From Streptomyces sp. NBC_00442 (GTDB taxonomy: Bacteria > Actinomycetota > Actinomycetes > Streptomycetales > Streptomycetaceae), in assembly GCF_036014195.1 (NCBI RefSeq), contig NZ_CP107918.1, positions 1,984,001 to 2,048,000 of the forward strand: a stretch of DNA of 64,000 nt. The letters are read 5' to 3'. Position 1 is the first letter of the stretch, and each line of letters opens with the position of its first letter. Under the pieces are notes generated by a model. That model searched no databases. It saw only the letters and a program-made list of their open reading frames with translations, and had not been told where the DNA came from. A program made the translations under genes and the position numbers. This document shows positions 16,570 to 24,278 of the stretch, one piece after another.

Positions 16570-18168
16570 ATGCGTCTTCCCCGACCCCGCTCGCTCGCCG
16601 GCCAGCTCTTCGCCATGCAGGTGGTCCTGGTCGCCGCGATCGTGGCGGGGTGCGCGCTCTTCTCCTACGTCACCGACCGCCGCCAGGCCGAGGAGACCGC
16701 GCGGCGCCAGGCGATCGCGACCGCGACGTCGGTGGCCGCCTCGCCCGCGGTGATCGCCGCGGCCCGCACCAAGGACCCCACCACCGCCCTCCAGCCGTAC
16801 GCGGAGACCCTGCGCACCACGACCGGCGTCGACTTCGTCGTGGTGATGGCTCCGGACGGCACCCGCTGGACGCACCCCGTGCCGGGCGAGATCGGCAGGA
16901 CGTATCTGGGGGACATCGGCCCCGCGCTGCGCGGGCGGACGTTCGCGGAGACGCACATGGGGGTGCTCGGGCCTTCCGTACGGGTCGTGGCGCCGGTCCG
17001 CGATCCCGATGATCATGGCCGGATCACCGCGCTCGTCAGCGCGGGCATCACCATCGACCGGATCAGCGAGCAGGTGCACAAGCAGCTGGCCGCGCTCGCC
17101 GCCATGGCGGGCGGCGCGCTCGCGCTCGGGGGGCTCGGCACCTACGTGATCAACGCGCGCCTGCGCCGCCACACCCACGGCATGAACGCCGCCGAACTGA
17201 GCCGCATGCACGACTATCACCAGGCCGCCCTGCACGCCGTGCGCGAAGGCCTGCTCATGCTCGACGGGGAGCGGCGCATCGCCCTGATCAACGACGGGGG
17301 GCGCGAGCTGCTGGGGCTCGGCGAGGACGCGGTGGGCCGCCCGGTGGCCGGGCTCGGCCTGCCCGCCTCGCTCTCCGGGGCGCTGCTCTCCGTCGAGCCC
17401 CGAGTGGACGAGGTGCACATGACGGCCGACCGGATCGTGGTCCTCAACAGCCGGCCGGTGTCGTCCGGCGGCCGGCGCGGCACCGTGGTGACGCTGCGCG
17501 ATCACACCGAACTCCAGGCGCTGTCGGGTGAGCTGGACTCCGAGCGCGGGTTCACCCAGGCTCTGCGCGCCCAGGCGCACGAGGCCGCGAACCGGCTGCA
17601 CACCGTGGTCTCGCTCATCGAGCTCGGCCGCGTCGGGGAGGCCGTCGAGTTCGCGACCGCCGAGCTGGAGCTGGCCCAGGCGCTCACCGACCAGGTGGTC
17701 ACGGCGGTCGGCGAGCCGGTGCTCGCCGCGCTGCTGCTCGGCAAGGCGGCGCAGGCCAACGAGCACGGCGTGGAGCTGGTGCTCACCGAGGGCAGCGCGA
17801 TCGGCGACGGCCTGCTGCCGGCCACGCTGCCGGCCCGCGATCTGGTCACCGTCCTCGGCAACCTGCTCGACAACGCGGTGGACGCGGCCCAGGGCAGCGC
17901 CGCCGCCGAGGTCGCCGTCACCCTCACCGCCGAGGACGGCGACCTCGTGGTGCGGGTCGCGGACAGCGGGCCGGGCATCGGTCCGGGCGCCGCCGAGGCC
18001 GTGTTCGAGCGCGGGTGGTCGACGAAGAGCCCGGGGCGCGGCCTCGGCCTCGCGCTCGTCCGCCTCACGGCCGCACGCCACGGCGGCACCATCGCGCTCG
18101 GCCAAGGCCCTTACGGAGGAGCCGAGTTCACCGTACGGCTGCCGCTGGAGCAGGGAGTGCGCGCATGA
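16570..18168 (+). CDS. CitA/DcuS-type sensor histidine kinase
   Basis: 532 residues. TM1 (about residues 10-35), an extracytoplasmic PAS-like sensor domain ending in RITALVSAGITIDRISEQV, TM2 (about 175-195), a cytoplasmic PAS domain (HAVREGLLMLDGERRIALINDGGREL), then a SpoOB-like dimerisation region with phospho-acceptor His in RAQAHEAANRLHTV. The HATPase boxes are NLLDNAVDA, VADSGPGI and GRGLGLALV. This architecture is that of citrate/C4-dicarboxylate sensors. It overlaps its response regulator by 4 bp (ATGA) and diverges from dctA. Confidence 0.93.
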   Translation: MRLPRPRSLAGQLFAMQVVLVAAIVAGCALFSYVTDRRQAEETARRQAIATATSVAASPAVIAAARTKDPTTALQPYAETLRTTTGVDFVVVMAPDGTRWTHPVPGEIGRTYLGDIGPALRGRTFAETHMGVLGPSVRVVAPVRDPDDHGRITALVSAGITIDRISEQVHKQLAALAAMAGGALALGGLGTYVINARLRRHTHGMNAAELSRMHDYHQAALHAVREGLLMLDGERRIALINDGGRELLGLGEDAVGRPVAGLGLPASLSGALLSVEPRVDEVHMTADRIVVLNSRPVSSGGRRGTVVTLRDHTELQALSGELDSERGFTQALRAQAHEAANRLHTVVSLIELGRVGEAVEFATAELELAQALTDQVVTAVGEPVLAALLLGKAAQANEHGVELVLTEGSAIGDGLLPATLPARDLVTVLGNLLDNAVDAAQGSAAAEVAVTLTAEDGDLVVRVADSGPGIGPGAAEAVFERGWSTKSPGRGLGLALVRLTAARHGGTIALGQGPYGGAEFTVRLPLEQGVRA

Positions 18169-18851
18169 TCAGGGTGCTGGTCGTGGAGGACGATCCCGTC
18201 GCCGCCGAGGCGCACCGGCTCTACGTCGGCCGGGTGCCGGGCTTCACCGCGGTGGCGGTCGCCCACTCGCGGGCCGAGGCGCTGCGGGCCCTGGAGCGGA
18301 CCGGGGTGGACCTGCTCCTGCTCGATCTGTACCTGCCGGACGGGCACGGGCTCCAGCTCGTACGGTCGCTGCGCGCGGCCGGGCACGGCGCGGATGTGGT
18401 GGCCGTGACCTCGGCCCGGGATCTGGCGATGGTGCGCGAGGGCGTCTCGCTCGGGGTCGTGCAGTACGTGCTGAAGCCGTTCACCTTCCCCACGCTGCGC
18501 GACCGGCTCGTGCGGTACGCCGAGTTCCGGGCGACGGCCGGAGAGGCGAGCGGGCAGGAGGAGGTGGACCGGGCGCTCGCCGCGCTGCGCGCCCCGCAGC
18601 CGTCCGCGCTCCCCAAGGGGCTGAGTGCGCCCACGCTGCGGGCCGTCACGCGCACGCTGCGGGAGGCGCCGCAGGGCGTGACTGCGGCGGAGGCCGGGCT
18701 CGCGGTGGGCATCTCGCGGATCACCGCACGCCGCTATCTGGAGCACCTGGTCACCTCCGCCCGCGCCGAGCGCACCCCGCAGTACGGTCAGATCGGGCGC
18801 CCGGAGTTGCAGTACCGCTGGCTCAACTCGCCCGGCGGTCACGGCAGTTGA
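18165..18851 (+). CDS. CitB/DcuR-type response regulator
   Basis: 228 residues. The N-terminal receiver domain (MIRVLVVEDDPVAAEAHR) has the phospho-acceptor Asp in LLLLDLYLPDGHG near residue 54, and VLKPFTF with the conserved Lys. The C-terminal half carries the HTH of the CitB class (GVTAAEAGLAVGISRITARRYLEHLV). The ATG overlaps the kinase stop codon. The inferred role is activation of dctA, and possibly of the importer operon that starts 118 bp downstream, in response to extracellular dicarboxylates. Confidence 0.93.
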   Translation: MIRVLVVEDDPVAAEAHRLYVGRVPGFTAVAVAHSRAEALRALERTGVDLLLLDLYLPDGHGLQLVRSLRAAGHGADVVAVTSARDLAMVREGVSLGVVQYVLKPFTFPTLRDRLVRYAEFRATAGEASGQEEVDRALAALRAPQPSALPKGLSAPTLRAVTRTLREAPQGVTAAEAGLAVGISRITARRYLEHLVTSARAERTPQYGQIGRPELQYRWLNSPGGHGS

Positions 18852-18878
18852 GGGCTGCGCGGCCGGCTCGCGGCGGGG

Positions 18879-18907
18879 TTGACCCCGGCACCGGGCGCCC
18901 TTACGTT
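18879..18907 (+). promoter_or_regulatory. promoter of the second sugar ABC operon
   Basis: TTGACC at 18879-18884 and TACGTT at 18902-18907 are separated by exactly 17 bp. Transcription would start near 18914, giving a leader of about 56 nt before the GTG at 18970. The site lies between the response-regulator stop and the binding-protein gene, so the importer need not depend on read-through from the kinase operon. Confidence 0.55.
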
Positions 18908-18969
18908 CACCGGGCAGCCACGTGCGGCCGTGCCCATGGCCGCGCGCCCGGCCCGAGGAGGTCGTGCCC

Positions 18970-20370
18970 GTGCGCCCCACCGCTCCTGTCGCAGCCCTCG
19001 CGTCCCGGCGCCGCCCGCACCGGTCGGCGTACCCGAGCCGGCTCTCCCCGATCCTCGCCTGCGTCCTCGCCGCCTGGGCGCTCACCGGCTGCGCGGGTGG
19101 CTCCGGCCACGACGCCGACACCGTGCGGATCGCCTACAACCGCTCGACCGACAACGCGATCCGTTTCAAGGACGCGTTCCTCGAAGACGTCAAGAAGCAG
19201 TTCGAGCGGGCCCACCCCGGCAAGAAGGCCGAACTGGTGCCGATCCAGGCCGCCGACAACGACTACGCGGCCAAGGTCCAGCAGATGATGCGCTCGCCGA
19301 GGACCGCCCCCGACCTGGTGTACGAGGACACGTTCCGCATCAACTCCGACATCGGGGCCGGCTATCTGCGCCCGCTGGACGACTACCTGTCCCGGTGGGA
19401 CCAGTGGGGCCGCTTCGCCGCGACCGCGAAGGCCGCGGCGAAGGCCGAGGACGGCAGGACGTACGGGGTGCCGGACGGCACGGACACCCGGGGACTGTGG
19501 TTCAACAAGCAGATCTTCGCGAAGGCGGGGCTGCCCGCGAACTGGCGGCCGGGGAACTGGGCGGAAGTCCTGGACGCCGCCCGCACGGTCAAGGAGAAGG
19601 TCCCCGGCGTGATCCCGCTCAACGTCTACACCGGCAAGGCGGCGGGCGAAGCGGCGGCGATGCAGGGCTTCGAGATGCTCCTGTACGGGACCGGCCGCGA
19701 TCCGCTGTACGACCCGGCCGCCAAGAAATGGGTGGCGGGATCGAAGGGCTTCAGGGACGCCCTCGGCTTCGTACGGACGGTGTTCGCGGAGAAGCTCGGG
19801 CCCGACCCCTCCGACGCCCTCGACCCCAACGTGGGGACGCACCTGGCGACGGACTGGATGCCGAACGGCAAGCTGGCGATCGCCCTCGACGGATCCTGGC
19901 TCGGCCAGAACTGGATCGCCAAGGGGCCCAAGGAGTGGCCCGCCTGGTCGACCACGCTCGGCCAGGCCGCGATGCCGACCCAGTACGGCCAGGCGCCGGG
20001 CACGGTGTCGATGTCGGGCGGCTGGACCTGGGCGATCCCCGCGAAGGCCGCCAACCCGGACCTCGCCTTCGACTTCGTCAAGACGCTCCAGACCAAGGAC
20101 AACGCCGCGAGGTGGGATGTGGCGGACGCCCAGATCGCGGTCCGCTCGGACGTGGCGGCCGACCCCGCCTATCTGCGCTCCATGCCGGGCATCACCTTCT
20201 TCACCGGCCTTGTCCCCTCCACCCACTACCGGCCCGCCGTTCCGGCCTACCCCCAGGTGTCGACGGCGATCGGCGAGGCGATGGAGTCGGTGACCACCGG
20301 CGGGTCGGCGGCCTCGGCCGCCAAGGCCTACGACGACCAGCTCACGTCGATCGCGCGGAGTGCCCGTTGA
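18970..20370 (+). CDS. sugar ABC transporter substrate-binding lipoprotein
   Basis: 466 residues from a GTG placed 8 nt after AGGAGG. An ATG 16 codons upstream and a GTG at 18964 are less well positioned. The long basic n-region is followed by a hydrophobic core and lipobox ALTGC, with Cys near residue 41. The body has extracellular solute-binding protein family 1 features (RIAYNRSTDNAIRFKDAF, then YEDTFRINSD, GLWFNKQIFAKAGLP). It starts a three-gene importer operon (4-bp overlap with the next gene) and is preceded by a promoter-like TTGACC/TACGTT pair. The substrate is likely an oligosaccharide; the exact sugar is unknown. Confidence 0.92.
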   Translation: MRPTAPVAALASRRRPHRSAYPSRLSPILACVLAAWALTGCAGGSGHDADTVRIAYNRSTDNAIRFKDAFLEDVKKQFERAHPGKKAELVPIQAADNDYAAKVQQMMRSPRTAPDLVYEDTFRINSDIGAGYLRPLDDYLSRWDQWGRFAATAKAAAKAEDGRTYGVPDGTDTRGLWFNKQIFAKAGLPANWRPGNWAEVLDAARTVKEKVPGVIPLNVYTGKAAGEAAAMQGFEMLLYGTGRDPLYDPAAKKWVAGSKGFRDALGFVRTVFAEKLGPDPSDALDPNVGTHLATDWMPNGKLAIALDGSWLGQNWIAKGPKEWPAWSTTLGQAAMPTQYGQAPGTVSMSGGWTWAIPAKAANPDLAFDFVKTLQTKDNAARWDVADAQIAVRSDVAADPAYLRSMPGITFFTGLVPSTHYRPAVPAYPQVSTAIGEAMESVTTGGSAASAAKAYDDQLTSIARSAR

Positions 20371-21254
20371 GCGCCTCCGCGGCGGCGCGCGGCGGCCGCG
20401 GGGCCCGTGCGGCGCGCTGGCTGCCGATCGCGCCCGCGACCCTGCTCCTGCTGCTGTTCCTCGCCGGGCCGATCGGCTACTGCGTCTCCATCGCGTTCAC
20501 CGACATGCAGCTGACCGGCTCCTCGGCGGTCGACTTCGTCGGCTTCGCCAACTTCCGGCGCGCGTTCGCCGATCCCGCGTTCCGCAACGCGGTGTGGCTC
20601 ACCCTGGTCTTCACCGTCCTGTCCTCGCTCGTGGGCCAGAACACGCTGGGCCTGGCGCTCGCCGCCCTGATGCGGCGCGCCTCGCGCCCGGTGCGGACGG
20701 TGACGGGGGCGCTGGTGATCACGGCGTGGGTGCTGCCGGAGATCGTGGCGGCCTTCCTCCTGTACGCCTTCTTCCGCCGCGAGGGAACACTCGACGCGAT
20801 CCTGGACCGGCTTCATCTGCCCGCCCAGAACTGGCTGTTCACGCTGCCGATCCTCGCGGTGTCGTTCGCGAACGTGTGGCGCGGCACCGCGTTCTCGATG
20901 CTGATCTACTCGGCCGCGCTGGCGGAGATCCCGAAGGACGTCGAGGAGGCGGCGGAGGTCGACGGGGCGGGCGGGGCGCGCCGGTTCTGGTACATCACGC
21001 TGCCGATGATCCGCCGTTCCATCGGCACCAATCTGATGCTCAACACGCTCCAGACCCTGTCCGTGTTCGGCCTCGTGTGGGCGATGACGCGGGGCGGGCC
21101 CGGCGACCGCAGCCAGACGCTGCCGGTGTTCATGTACGACCAGGCGTTCCTGAAGAGCCTGATCGGCTACGGCACGGCGGTCGCGCTGCTGCTGCTCCTG
21201 GTCGGTTCGCTGTTCTCGGTGGTCTATCTGCGGCTGCTGAAGGTGGAGGCGTGA
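20367..21254 (+). CDS. sugar ABC transporter permease, MalF type
   Basis: 295 residues from a TTG that overlaps the binding-protein stop (TTGA). No other start in this frame lies before the first membrane helix. About six helices and an EAA loop (VEEAAEVDGAGGARRFWYITLP) are present. It pairs with the permease encoded immediately downstream, which starts inside its stop codon (GTGA). There is no ATPase gene in the operon, so a shared ATPase such as MsiK is expected. Confidence 0.92.
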   Translation: MSASAAARGGRGARAARWLPIAPATLLLLLFLAGPIGYCVSIAFTDMQLTGSSAVDFVGFANFRRAFADPAFRNAVWLTLVFTVLSSLVGQNTLGLALAALMRRASRPVRTVTGALVITAWVLPEIVAAFLLYAFFRREGTLDAILDRLHLPAQNWLFTLPILAVSFANVWRGTAFSMLIYSAALAEIPKDVEEAAEVDGAGGARRFWYITLPMIRRSIGTNLMLNTLQTLSVFGLVWAMTRGGPGDRSQTLPVFMYDQAFLKSLIGYGTAVALLLLLVGSLFSVVYLRLLKVEA

Positions 21255-22084
21255 GGGCGGGAGCGGGCCGGGTACGGCGGCGGCTCGCCGCCGACGCGGC
21301 CCTGCTCGTGGTGGCGGCGGCGTTCGCGGTGCCGCTCCTGTGGCTGGTGCTCGCCTCCGTGGACACCCAGGCCGATCTGCGGGTGCGGATCCCGCGCTCG
21401 GTGTCGGCCGACAACTTCTCGGCGGTCCTGACCCCCGACGTCACCTTCACCCCGATGCTCAACAGCCTTGTCCTGTGCGGGGGTGCGACCCTGCTCACGG
21501 TGGTGTGCGCGACGCTCGCGGCGTACCCGCTCTCGCGCAACCGCTCGCGCCTGACCCGCCCGTACCTGCTGACGATCCTGTTCACCACGTGCCTGCCGAT
21601 CACGGCCGTGATGGTCCCGGTGTACGCGCTCTTCGTGCGGGTGAACCTGGTCGACACGATGTACGGCACGGCGCTGTTCCTCGCCACGTCCCAACTCCCG
21701 TTCGCCATCTGGCTGATGAAGAACTTCCTGGACGGGGTGCCGCCGGCCCTGGAGGAGGCGGCCTGGACGGACGGGGCCTCCATGCCGCAGACGCTGGTGC
21801 GGGTGGTGCTGCCGCTGACGGGCCCCGGGGTGGCCGTCGTGGCGATCTACACCTTCATCATGCTGTGGGGGAACTTCTTCGTCCCCTTCATGCTGCTGCT
21901 CTCCCCCGACCAGCTGCCGGCCTCGGTCTCGATCTTCACATTCTTCGGCAACCACGGCTCGGTGGTGTACGGGCAGCTCGCCGCGTTCTCGATCCTGTAC
22001 TCCACCCCGGTCCTGCTCCTGTACGTCCTGATCGCACGGAAGCTCGGCGGAGGTTTCGCCCTGGCGGGAGCGGTGAAGGGTTAG
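21251..22084 (+). CDS. sugar ABC transporter permease, MalG type
   Basis: 277 residues from a GTG overlapping the previous stop. About six helices. The ATPase-coupling loop reads LEEAAWTDGASMPQTLVRVVLP, and the C terminus ends in LGGGFALAGAVKG, typical of MalG-type permeases. It is the third and last gene of the importer operon. About 160 bp separate it from the next gene, which carries its own regulatory palindrome. Confidence 0.92.
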   Translation: MRAGAGRVRRRLAADAALLVVAAAFAVPLLWLVLASVDTQADLRVRIPRSVSADNFSAVLTPDVTFTPMLNSLVLCGGATLLTVVCATLAAYPLSRNRSRLTRPYLLTILFTTCLPITAVMVPVYALFVRVNLVDTMYGTALFLATSQLPFAIWLMKNFLDGVPPALEEAAWTDGASMPQTLVRVVLPLTGPGVAVVAIYTFIMLWGNFFVPFMLLLSPDQLPASVSIFTFFGNHGSVVYGQLAAFSILYSTPVLLLYVLIARKLGGGFALAGAVKG

Positions 22085-22205
22085 CCGGACCGGCGGGGAG
22101 GCCGGTGTGGGGGACGGCGCGGGAGAGCACACGCTTACCCAACCCTTAAGTAACCCGGACGGCACCAAAACCGTACTTTCCTCCAATTCACGTTCTTTGG
22201 TGGAA

Positions 22206-22244
22206 CACACCGTAGGCAGATGTCACTTACCGTCCTACGGTGTG
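22206..22244 (+). promoter_or_regulatory. inverted repeat upstream of the HTH regulator
   Basis: Perfect 11-bp arms, CACACCGTAGG at 22206-22216 and CCTACGGTGTG at 22234-22244, are 17 bp apart and end 3 bp before the proposed GTG start at 22248. TACCGT and TACGGT hexamers inside could be -10 elements of a leaderless transcript. This is a probable autoregulatory operator, or a 5' hairpin. Confidence 0.6.
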
Positions 22245-22247
22245 CGC

Positions 22248-22916
22248 GTGCACCCCACCCCTCCCTTCAACGCCCTCGCGGCCCGCCGACTGCGAGAAGC
22301 CCTCGGCATGGCCCCCGGCCATGTCGCGTACGGCATGCGCGCCCAGTACGGCCTCCAGGTCTCCCCGGACACCGTGATGGCGTGGGAGCGGGGGCTCGCG
22401 GCGCCCGAGGCGCGGGAGCTGACGGCGCTCGCGGGGGTTCTGTGGTGTTCTCCCGGCGATCTCATGGCGGCCGCCTCCACACTGCGCGAGCACCGCCTCG
22501 CACGCGGCCTGGGCATCGAGGACATGGCCCGCAGGGTCGGGCTCGACGCGGGGGCCTACCGGCGCATGGAGGACGCGGGGCGCTGGCGCGGCAACGAACG
22601 CCAGTCGGCGGCGCTCGCTGATCTGCTCCAGCTGTCGCTGCGCGACTACGTGACCGCCACCGGTCAGAACGCGGACCTCTCGGAGCTGCTGCGCAGCGCG
22701 GTCACCACGCGCTGGCAGGCGTACGTCAAGCCGACGGCGAAGCTTCTGCCGCTGTCCCGGCAGCATCTGGAGGGGGTGCTCGACCAGTTGCACACCGAGT
22801 ACCAGTCGCACATGGTCGCCACGCTCAACTGGAGCGCGGACGCCGACACGGGGGACGCGGGCCGGGACTTCCTCGACCGCATCGTGGACCGCTTCTGGGA
22901 GCTGGCTCACAGGTAG
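22248..22916 (+). CDS. helix-turn-helix (XRE-like) DNA-binding protein
   Basis: 222 residues from GTG (VHPTPPFNALAARRLREALGM). Longer in-frame extensions would cross the palindrome and look non-coding. Two HTH-like units are visible: PGHVAYGMRAQYGLQVSPDTVMAWERGLAAP and HRLARGLGIEDMARRVGLDAGAYRRMEDAG. A helical C-terminal domain follows. The family is widespread in Streptomyces, but I know of no assigned regulon. It is convergent with pfkA, with a hairpin terminator between them. Confidence 0.82.
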   Translation: MHPTPPFNALAARRLREALGMAPGHVAYGMRAQYGLQVSPDTVMAWERGLAAPEARELTALAGVLWCSPGDLMAAASTLREHRLARGLGIEDMARRVGLDAGAYRRMEDAGRWRGNERQSAALADLLQLSLRDYVTATGQNADLSELLRSAVTTRWQAYVKPTAKLLPLSRQHLEGVLDQLHTEYQSHMVATLNWSADADTGDAGRDFLDRIVDRFWELAHR

Positions 22917-22923
22917 CCGCGCC

Positions 22924-22943
22924 CGGGGGCCTTGCGGCCCCCG
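22924..22943. terminator. bidirectional hairpin between HTH gene and pfkA
   Basis: CGGGGGCC and GGCCCCCG pair around the tetraloop TTGC. The hairpin lies 8 bp after the HTH stop codon and 54 bp from the convergent pfkA stop. Confidence 0.6.
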
Positions 22944-22996
22944 ACATCGCGGGCTTCGGTCCCGGCCGTGCGGGACCAGAGGCCGGCCGTGCGGGA

Positions 22997-24022
22997 CTAG
23001 AAGACCGACTCCGCCTCGTACATGCGGTTGTCCGGCACCGTCTTGAGGGTGGTCACCGCGTGGGCGAGCGGGGCCATCACGATGTCCGTGCCCCGCAGCG
23101 CGGTCATGTTGCCGAACTCGCCGCGGTGCACGGCCTCCACGGCGTTCCAGCCGAACCGCGTCGCGAGGACGCGGTCGTAGGCGGTGGGCACACCGCCGCG
23201 CTGGACGTGGCCGAGGATGACCGGGCGGGCCTCCTTGCCCAGGCGCCGCTCCAGCTCGACGGCGAGCCGGTTGCCGATGCCGGCGAAGCGCTCGTGGCCG
23301 TACTGGTCGATCGCGCCCTTCTCGTACGGCATCGAGCCGTCGGCGGGGTGCGCGCCCTCGGCGACGCAGACGACCGCGAACTTCTTGCCGCGCGCGAAGC
23401 GCTCCTCGACCATCTTGACCAGGTCGTCGACCTGGAAGGGCCGCTCGGGCAGGCAGATGCCGTGGGCGCCGCCCGCCATGCCGGACTCCAGGGCGATCCA
23501 GCCCGCGTGCCGGCCCATGACCTCGACGACCATCACGCGCTGATGCGATTCGGCGGTCGTCTTGAGGCGGTCGATGGCCTCGGTGGCCACGCCCACGGCG
23601 GTGTCGAAGCCGAAGGTGCGGTCGGTCGCGGAGATGTCGTTGTCGATGGTCTTGGGCACCCCGACGACGGGCATGCCCGCGTCGGACAGCATGCGGGCCG
23701 CGGTGAGCGTGCCCTCGCCGCCGATGGGGATGAGCGCGTCGATGCCGTAACGCCTCGTCAACTCGGCGCAGTTCTCGGCGGCTTCGCGGAGCCGGTCGCG
23801 CTCCAGGCGGGCCGAGCCGAGGATGGTGCCGCCGCGGGCCAGGATGCCGCTGACCGCGTTGAGGTCGAGCGGGCGGAAGTGGCCGTCGAGCAGGCCCTTG
23901 AACCCGTCCTCGAATCCGATGACTTCGTCGCCGTGGCCGACCACGGCTCGGTGCACGACCGACCGGATCACTGCGTTCAGGCCGGGACAGTCTCCGCCTG
24001 CGGTGAGTACTCCGATGCGCAT
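22997..24022 (-). CDS. pfkA: ATP-dependent 6-phosphofructokinase
   Basis: 341 residues from the ATG giving MRIGVLTAGGDCPGLNAVIRS; 13 upstream in-frame residues are discarded. Group III actinobacterial PFK. The nucleotide site has GGDCPG and GGEGTL (Gly at the position that distinguishes ATP from PPi enzymes), and PKTIDNDI has Lys at the second discriminating position. The catalytic loop is TIDNDI. Also present: EVMGRHAGWIA and GHVQRGGVPTAYDR. It phosphorylates fructose-6-phosphate. It diverges from pta-ackA. Confidence 0.95.
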   Translation of the reverse strand: MRIGVLTAGGDCPGLNAVIRSVVHRAVVGHGDEVIGFEDGFKGLLDGHFRPLDLNAVSGILARGGTILGSARLERDRLREAAENCAELTRRYGIDALIPIGGEGTLTAARMLSDAGMPVVGVPKTIDNDISATDRTFGFDTAVGVATEAIDRLKTTAESHQRVMVVEVMGRHAGWIALESGMAGGAHGICLPERPFQVDDLVKMVEERFARGKKFAVVCVAEGAHPADGSMPYEKGAIDQYGHERFAGIGNRLAVELERRLGKEARPVILGHVQRGGVPTAYDRVLATRFGWNAVEAVHRGEFGNMTALRGTDIVMAPLAHAVTTLKTVPDNRMYEAESVF

Positions 24023-24214
24023 CGTGCTCGATCTCCTGCTTCGCCGGTCCTGGGACGTCACGCCCTTATCCCTCGTAACGTGAGCAATTCAGATTGTCCC
24101 ACGCACCACGGTCCGACCGCCCATCCAGCTACTCCCACCATGATGGACCGGGGGTCTTCCGACCCTCTCGCCGGGCCTTTCGTCCGGCGGGCGTCCTACC
24201 CATCCGCAGAGGTA

Positions 24215-24249
24215 TTGTCAAGAGGGCAAGACCGCCCTATAGGGACAAT
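24215..24249 (+). promoter_or_regulatory. pta-ackA promoter with nested dyads
   Basis: TTGTCA at 24215-24220 and TATAGG at 24238-24243, 17 bp apart, form a strong promoter 36 bp upstream of the pta start. They are framed by an outer dyad, ATTGTC (24214) with GACAAT (24244-24249), and an inner dyad, AGGGC (24223-24227) with GCCCT (24234-24238). The dyads overlap both promoter hexamers, so a repressor could act here. Confidence 0.6.
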
Positions 24250-24278
24250 TTCCTGCGACGCAGAACAGGAGAGCACGC

